A stretch of DNA of 10,613 bases from Rhodobacteraceae bacterium UBA1957. Lineage in GTDB: Bacteria; Pseudomonadota; Alphaproteobacteria; Rhodobacterales; Rhodobacteraceae. The position numbers and the translations under genes were made by a program. Every line of letters starts with the position of its first letter. Positions within the stretch are counted from its first letter, which is position 1. Shown piece after piece: positions 7,478 to 10,613 of this stretch. The stretch covers positions 3,320-13,932 of the forward strand of contig DDEJ01000090.1 in assembly GCA_002336405.1 (NCBI GenBank), given 5' to 3'. Below the pieces are notes generated by a model. That model made no database searches and was not told the DNA's origin. It was given only the letters and a program-made list of their open reading frames with translations.

Positions 7478-8401
7478 TCAGGTTTTAAGTTGCGGGATTA
7501 TCTGTTTTTTGCGACTGACAACACCGGGTAAAACGACTGTGTCACCGTCAACCGTGACCCCGAACGAGGCCTCGGCGATGGATTTAACTGCCGGGTTTTG
7601 CACTAACAGCGTTGCCTGCGTGTTCAGGATATCAACCACGAACAACAATACATGCGCGGCACCGTCTTCTGTGGCGACGATCGGCATTGTCTGCATCAGG
7701 CTGTCCTTGCGCGCCAAAACTGTGTCCGGCGCGGTGGTTTCTAAGACTGACACGCGCAGTTTTACCGCGCCCACGGTGAATTCCTTCGAATCCATCCGCA
7801 ACAGCGCGGCATCAGAAAAGGCCGATACGTCAGATTTGGCTGCAAACATCTTGGCGGCATACGTTGGGATCGAAACACCCAGATCGGCGGCTAGTTTTTC
7901 GGCCACCGTACGGTCATGGTCGGTGGTGGTTGGGCTGCGAAATTCCAAAGTATCAGACAGAATGCATGAAAGTGCGACACCCTTGATGTCACGCGGCATC
8001 CGGGCTGCGGCGTCCGCGCCTATCAGATCAAGCATGATCGTTGCGGTGCAGGCGAGCGGCCTGATGGTGATATCAATTGGTGCTTTGGTTTCCAGCCCGC
8101 CGACCAGTTTGTGATGGTCGATGATTGCTTGGATATCGGCCGCATTGATATTCTCGGGCAGCTCGTTGGGATTGTTGGTATCTACGATTATTACCGGATC
8201 GTTTTCAGCTAGTGGGCCCAGCATTTCGGGTTGCTCAAGGTTCCAGTGCTGCAACACAAAGGCCGCCTCGGTGTTGGGTGTGCCCAAAAGGCGTGGGGTG
8301 GCATCAATATTTTTGACGTTATTCAGGTACCAAGACCATAGGATCGGTGCACCTGTCGAATCGGTGTCAGGGGATTTATGGCCAAATATTTGTACCGTCA
8401 T
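7478..8401 (-). CDS. ppaC: Manganese-dependent (family II) inorganic pyrophosphatase
   Basis: Hydrolyses pyrophosphate to two phosphates in the cytoplasm, pulling biosynthetic reactions forward. The 307 residues carry the two domains of the family: a DHH domain (about 1-185) with GHKSPDTDS (7-15), VDTNN (73-77), DHHK (95-98) and LSDTLEFRSPT (148-158), giving expected Mn ligands His8, Asp12, Asp14, Asp74, His97 and Asp150; and a DHHA2 domain (about 200-307) ending in the substrate-binding SRKKQ (296-300). VDTNN replaces the VDHNE I recall from Firmicutes enzymes, but the metal-binding Asp is kept. ATG 8401 is chosen because AAGGA lies seven bases upstream and the family motif starts six residues in. 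An in-frame ATG at 8467 falls within the -35 box of the promoter. Confidence 0.94.
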   Translation of the reverse strand: MTVQIFGHKSPDTDSTGAPILWSWYLNNVKNIDATPRLLGTPNTEAAFVLQHWNLEQPEMLGPLAENDPVIIVDTNNPNELPENINAADIQAIIDHHKLVGGLETKAPIDITIRPLACTATIMLDLIGADAAARMPRDIKGVALSCILSDTLEFRSPTTTDHDRTVAEKLAADLGVSIPTYAAKMFAAKSDVSAFSDAALLRMDSKEFTVGAVKLRVSVLETTAPDTVLARKDSLMQTMPIVATEDGAAHVLLFVVDILNTQATLLVQNPAVKSIAEASFGVTVDGDTVVLPGVVSRKKQIIPQLKT

Positions 8402-8438
8402 CAATAAGTCCTTGCGGTTAAAGCTGTGATTTCGCCGC

Positions 8439-8467
8439 CTTATAGAACGCGGGCTGGCGCTTGTCAT
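8439..8467 (-). promoter_or_regulatory. Sigma70-type promoter of ppaC
   Basis: Read on the minus strand, ATGACA (8467-8462, five of six to TTGACA), a 17-bp spacer and TATAAG (8444-8439, five of six to TATAAT) precede ppaC. Transcription would begin near 8432, leaving a leader of about 30 nt that contains the AAGGA ribosome binding site. It probably also drives the HAD gene and perhaps genes further downstream. It lies in the 93-bp gap after recR. Confidence 0.6.
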
Positions 8468-8494
8468 TACCCTGAATTTGGTCTTGCCACCGGC

Positions 8495-9088
8495 TTAGAT
8501 TTCCTTGCGGGCATTCAGCGCAGTGGTGATTGTCCCATCGTCAAGATAATCCAACTCACCTCCGATGGGCACGCCCTGAGCCAGCGTGGTGAGACGCAGT
8601 TGACCCTCAAGTTGGTCCGCAATGTAATGGGCGGTGGTCTGACCTTCTATTGTGGCATTTAGAGCGAGGATGATCTCGGTGATGCCCTCACTTTTGACGC
8701 GGTGGATCAACCGCGGAATGCTCAATTCATCTGGCCCAATTGCGTCGAGTGCAGACAGCGTGCCGCCCAGAACATGGTATCGGCCCTTAAAGACGTTTGC
8801 GCGTTCCATTGCCCAGAGATCTGCAACGTCTTCGACCACGCAAATCTCACCATTGGCGCGCTCATTCGAGGTGCAAATGTCACAAATATCGGTGGTACCG
8901 ATGTTGCCGCAATTAAGACATTCCTGCGCTGTTTCGGCAACCGTCTGCATCATATCTGCCAGCGGGGTGAACAGTAACGCGCGTTTGCGTATGAGATGCA
9001 GAACGGCGCGCCGCGCCGAACGCGGACCCAGACCGGGTAATTTCGCCATCATCTCAATCAGGGCATCGATGTCTTCAGTGCTGCTCAT
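8495..9088 (-). CDS. recR: Recombination mediator protein RecR
   Basis: Cytoplasmic DNA-binding protein that acts with RecO and RecF to load RecA on gapped DNA. The 197-residue length is normal. It has an N-terminal helix-hairpin-helix ([17 protein letters not shown], 17-33), a zinc finger with Cys57, Cys60, Cys69 and Cys72 ([16 protein letters not shown]), and a Toprim domain (about 81-175) with Glu86 and the segment [11 protein letters not shown] (142-152). ATG 9088 is chosen: GGAAGG lies nine bases before it and [21 protein letters not shown] is the usual N-terminus. The frame stays open up to 9274, but those residues are unlike RecR. ybaB, the usual upstream neighbour, is displaced by the DUF4396/MerR pair. 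Confidence 0.95.
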   Translation of the reverse strand: MSSTEDIDALIEMMAKLPGLGPRSARRAVLHLIRKRALLFTPLADMMQTVAETAQECLNCGNIGTTDICDICTSNERANGEICVVEDVADLWAMERANVFKGRYHVLGGTLSALDAIGPDELSIPRLIHRVKSEGITEIILALNATIEGQTTAHYIADQLEGQLRLTTLAQGVPIGGELDYLDDGTITTALNARKEI

Positions 9089-9157
9089 TTGCACAGGCCT
9101 TCCCGGTGTCGTCCGCTTGCACGCGGTTGCTTTCGTCTTGCAATGCCGACCCGAGCC

Positions 9158-9186
9158 GGTTTTTGCAAGAAAAACCAGCGTGGTTT
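9158..9186 (-). other. Two mutually exclusive stem-loops between the DUF4396 gene and recR
   Basis: On the minus strand AAACCA-CGC-TGGTTT (9186-9172), followed by a short TTCTT, could be a weak terminator for the DUF4396 gene. A second perfect inverted repeat, GGTTTTT-CTTGC-AAAAACC (9176-9158), uses the same bases and cannot form at the same time. Stems are short and AT-rich. The rest of the 149-bp gap 9089-9237 shows no other feature apart from the recR ribosome binding site. Confidence 0.22.
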
Positions 9187-9237
9187 GCGTGCCAATGCCT
9201 GCATATGGCCAGTAACAGCGATCTTCTATGGAAAACT

Positions 9238-9684
9238 CTAGTGGCAGGCCTTGCCCAAAGCTTTCAGCCGCCAATAGTTATAGGGCAGAGGTGTGATAAA
9301 TCCTGCAAATAGCATAATAGGCATCACCCACCAGGTCAGTTTCGCCCCACCGGTCAGCCAGACATCGACAATATTCATCGCCGCTTCCATAGAGATCATC
9401 GAAATTAATGACATGCCAATTGCGGTTTTGAACGCGGCAACCAGTGCCATTTGTCGTGACAAAATCACTGTCTCAAGTGCGATTGAGGTCAACAACCCGT
9501 TGACGATCGCCAGCATCATTATGGCAAGTGTCGGCCAGGCAATGCCCGTGAATTGGAAAAACGCGATGGTGCCGAAATCGCCGATGGAACAGCCCAGCAA
9601 GCACCACAGTGTATTTTTCGCCGCGATCGGCCATGTGTGGCGGCAGCGCCAGTTAATCGATAAATGTTCTGTGGTTGTGGTCAT
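9238..9684 (-). CDS. DUF4396-type four-helix membrane protein
   Basis: A 148-residue inner-membrane protein resembling DUF4396; its function is not established. Four hydrophobic segments are visible at about 26-46, 50-73, 79-105 and 118-138. Candidate metal ligands are the cysteines of WCLLGC (27-32), the acidic EAAM motif in the third helix, and the C-terminal GKACH (144-148). The conserved feel of [28 protein letters not shown] and [10 protein letters not shown] supports the assignment. ATG 9684 is chosen, with AAGG (9693-9696) eight bases upstream; an in-frame start at 9744 would lie inside the promoter. A MerR-family operator-promoter points into this gene, which suggests induction by a metal or other thiol-reactive signal. 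A role in metal handling is inference from the regulator and the Cys residues. Confidence 0.8.
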   Translation of the reverse strand: MTTTTEHLSINWRCRHTWPIAAKNTLWCLLGCSIGDFGTIAFFQFTGIAWPTLAIMMLAIVNGLLTSIALETVILSRQMALVAAFKTAIGMSLISMISMEAAMNIVDVWLTGGAKLTWWVMPIMLFAGFITPLPYNYWRLKALGKACH

Positions 9685-9713
9685 AAATGTTGCCTTAATT
9701 GCGAACTGTCTAC

Positions 9714-9744
9714 CACATAGGGGTTCCAGTAACTGGAATGTCAA
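9714..9744 (-). promoter_or_regulatory. MerR-family (CueR/HmrR-like) operator-promoter for the DUF4396 gene
   Basis: On the minus strand a perfect -35 TTGACA (9744-9739) is followed by a 19-bp spacer and -10 TATGTG (9719-9714). The overlong spacer contains the perfect dyad TTCCAGT-T-ACTGGAA (9738-9724), seven-base arms around one base. A 19-20-bp spacer with the dyad between the boxes is the hallmark of promoters that MerR activators switch on by untwisting DNA, and this dyad matches the CCTTCCAGT..ACTGGAAGG type known for CueR/HmrR. Transcription should start near 9707. The -35 box lies only six bases from the ATG of the divergent regulator gene, so binding here could also repress that gene. 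Confidence 0.85.
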
Positions 9745-9750
9745 GAACGG

Positions 9751-10137
9751 ATGATAAATATCTCAAAAGCGGCCAAGGCAGCAGGCCTGCCGGTCAAGAC
9801 CGTACGCTATATTGGCAATATCGATCTGGTGGCTGCGCAACAGCGGTCAGCCAGCGGATACCGGCTTTATGACGACCGCAGCCTGCGCAAGCTGATCTTT
9901 GTGCGCCGCACCCGCAGTTTCGGGTTTTCGATCGAGGCGTGTCGCGACTTGCTTGATCTATATCACGACAGCGGTCGCAGTGGTTTTGACGTTAAACGCC
10001 TCGCCGAGGGGCGATTGACCAATATAGACCAAAAGCAGCACGATTTGCAAAGCTTACTGGACGATCTATCACACCTCATACACGCGTGGAGGGGCGATCA
10101 ACGGCCGGAGTGTCCTATCTTGGAATATCTGGCGTAG
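9751..10137 (+). CDS. MerR-family regulator, CueR/HmrR-like, with altered sensor residues
   Basis: A 128-residue one-component regulator: N-terminal winged helix-turn-helix (about 1-70), dimerization helix (about 80-110) and a short metal-loop tail. The overall text (ISKAAKAAGLPVKTVRY, SGYRLYDDRSLRKLIFVRR, RSFGFSIEACRDLL, DVKRLA, GDQRPECPIL) places it with Cu(I)/Ag(I) sensors. Three normally conserved sites differ. Trp113 (codon TGG, 10087-10089) stands where CueR has Cys112, while Cys121 (CueR Cys120) is kept. Gly78 replaces CueR Ser77. The RYYE motif reads RYIG (19-22). The frame is intact with no stop or frameshift. No good ribosome binding site precedes the ATG. It is divergent from the DUF4396 gene and ends 10 bp from ybaB, tail-to-tail. 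It may be decaying or may sense something other than copper. Confidence 0.87.
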   Translation: MINISKAAKAAGLPVKTVRYIGNIDLVAAQQRSASGYRLYDDRSLRKLIFVRRTRSFGFSIEACRDLLDLYHDSGRSGFDVKRLAEGRLTNIDQKQHDLQSLLDDLSHLIHAWRGDQRPECPILEYLA

Positions 10138-10147
10138 ACGCGGCGGA

Positions 10148-10492
10148 TTAGAACGGCAGCTTCATATCTTTTGGCAGGCCCATCGCTTCGGTGATTTTGC
10201 CCATCTCGCTTTGGGCTTTGTTGGCGGCTTTGACTTGGGCGTCCTTGATCGCGGCCAGAATGAGATCTTCGACAACTTCTTTATCGTCGCTGGAAAAGAT
10301 CGACGGATCAATATCGAGCGATTTCAGTTCGCCCTTGGCGGTGCAAGTGGCCTTGACAAGACCCGCACCGGATTCGCCGGTGACGATCTGATTGTGCATA
10401 TCTTCTTGCAGCTTGGCCATTTTGCCCTGCATATCCTGCGCGGCCTGCATCATTTTGGCCATGTCGCCCATTTGGCCCATTCCTTTGAACAT
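10148..10492 (-). CDS. ybaB: YbaB/EbfC family nucleoid-associated protein
   Basis: Small dimeric DNA-binding protein of the YbaB/EbfC family that coats the nucleoid; it is usually encoded between dnaX and recR. The 114 residues show a Met-rich N-terminal helix (MFKGMGQMGDMAKMMQ, then KMAKLQEDM), the beta core with TGESGAGLVKATCTAKGELKSLDIDPS (38-64), and a C-terminal helix VVEDLILAAIKDAQVKA (73-89). GGGAG six bases before the ATG at 10492 is a good ribosome binding site. recR follows on the same strand only after the inserted DUF4396/MerR pair. Confidence 0.93.
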   Translation of the reverse strand: MFKGMGQMGDMAKMMQAAQDMQGKMAKLQEDMHNQIVTGESGAGLVKATCTAKGELKSLDIDPSIFSSDDKEVVEDLILAAIKDAQVKAANKAQSEMGKITEAMGLPKDMKLPF

Positions 10493-10613
10493 CTGCGTCT
10501 CCCGCTGTGTGCTTAACCTTTACTTAAGCGGCGTGGATGGCCTCGGCAAGGGGGTTGGGGAGATCTTTTTAATCGAAGCATTGTTAAAAGTATGCAACTT
10601 AAATATTTAACTA
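10493..10613. other. Non-coding end segment upstream of ybaB, with a small inverted repeat
   Basis: The 121 bases up to the right edge hold no supported gene. All three minus-strand frames meet stop codons, so the end of dnaX, the usual upstream neighbour, is not here. GCTTAA (10511-10516) and TTAAGC (10524-10529) form a 6-bp inverted repeat with a 7-base loop, just upstream of the ybaB ribosome binding site. The right half (about 10565-10613) is AT-rich and could contain the ybaB promoter: on the minus strand TTGCAT, 17 bp, GATTAA is a weak candidate. Confidence 0.35.

Noticed and set aside
7245..8114. A 289-codon open frame on the plus strand, antisense to the HAD and ppaC genes
   Set aside because: It runs across two well-recognised genes and their gap, has no family resemblance and no ribosome binding site, and is the kind of shadow frame expected opposite GC-rich codons.
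8652..9215. A 187-codon plus-strand frame opposite recR
   Set aside because: It is antisense to the RecR zinc-finger and Toprim coding region and has no independent support.
9089..9274. In-frame N-terminal extension of recR to 9274
   Set aside because: The extra 62 residues do not resemble RecR, overlap the DUF4396 3' end, and ATG 9088 has a good ribosome binding site and the normal N-terminus.
10513..10560. Short minus-strand frame reading DLPNPLAEAIHAA then stop, like a protein C-terminus before ybaB
   Set aside because: An in-frame TAA lies directly upstream, leaving about 14 codons. Without evidence for a frameshift it cannot be called the end of dnaX.

Overview
The window looks like a piece of a Rhodobacteraceae (roseobacter-group alphaproteobacterium) chromosome of moderate GC content. 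The protein sequences, and linkages such as ubiA / rsmE / gshA and HAD / MaoC / ribF, resemble that family; this is recognition from memory, not a database match. There is no plasmid, phage or CRISPR signal. Most genes are ordinary housekeeping genes, with one small accessory pair near the right end.

Left block (1-3390). ubiA (ubiquinone prenyltransferase, cut by the left edge) runs leftward. Divergent from it, with only 12 bp between start codons, run rsmE (16S rRNA m3U1498 methyltransferase), a small two-helix membrane protein of unknown function that overlaps rsmE by ATGA, and gshA (glutamate-cysteine ligase).

Middle block (3468-8401), all leftward. In transcription order these are ppaC (Mn-dependent family II pyrophosphatase, with a good sigma70-type promoter), a HAD class IIA hydrolase-like protein, a MaoC-type hydratase, ribF (FAD synthesis), a UPF0260/YcgN cysteine-cluster protein and a low-specificity threonine aldolase. 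The last three genes have start and stop codons that overlap (ATGA, then TAATG), so they probably form a translationally coupled unit.

Right block (8495-10492). recR and ybaB, commonly neighbours in a dnaX-ybaB-recR operon, are here separated by a divergent pair: a four-helix membrane protein of the DUF4396 type and a CueR/HmrR-like MerR regulator. The 66 bp between them hold a clear MerR-family operator-promoter (TTGACA, 19-bp spacer with a perfect 7-1-7 dyad, TATGTG) pointing at the membrane gene. The regulator, however, has lost residues normally needed for copper sensing (first loop Cys is Trp113; the Ser77 equivalent is Gly) and the usual RYYE motif in its DNA-binding domain. This combination of a canonical operator with a non-canonical regulator is the most interesting item in the window.

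No RNA genes, insertion sequences or convincing rho-independent terminators were found. No gene-free stretch exceeds 150 bases; the longest are 9089-9237, 10493-10613 and 6411-6535.
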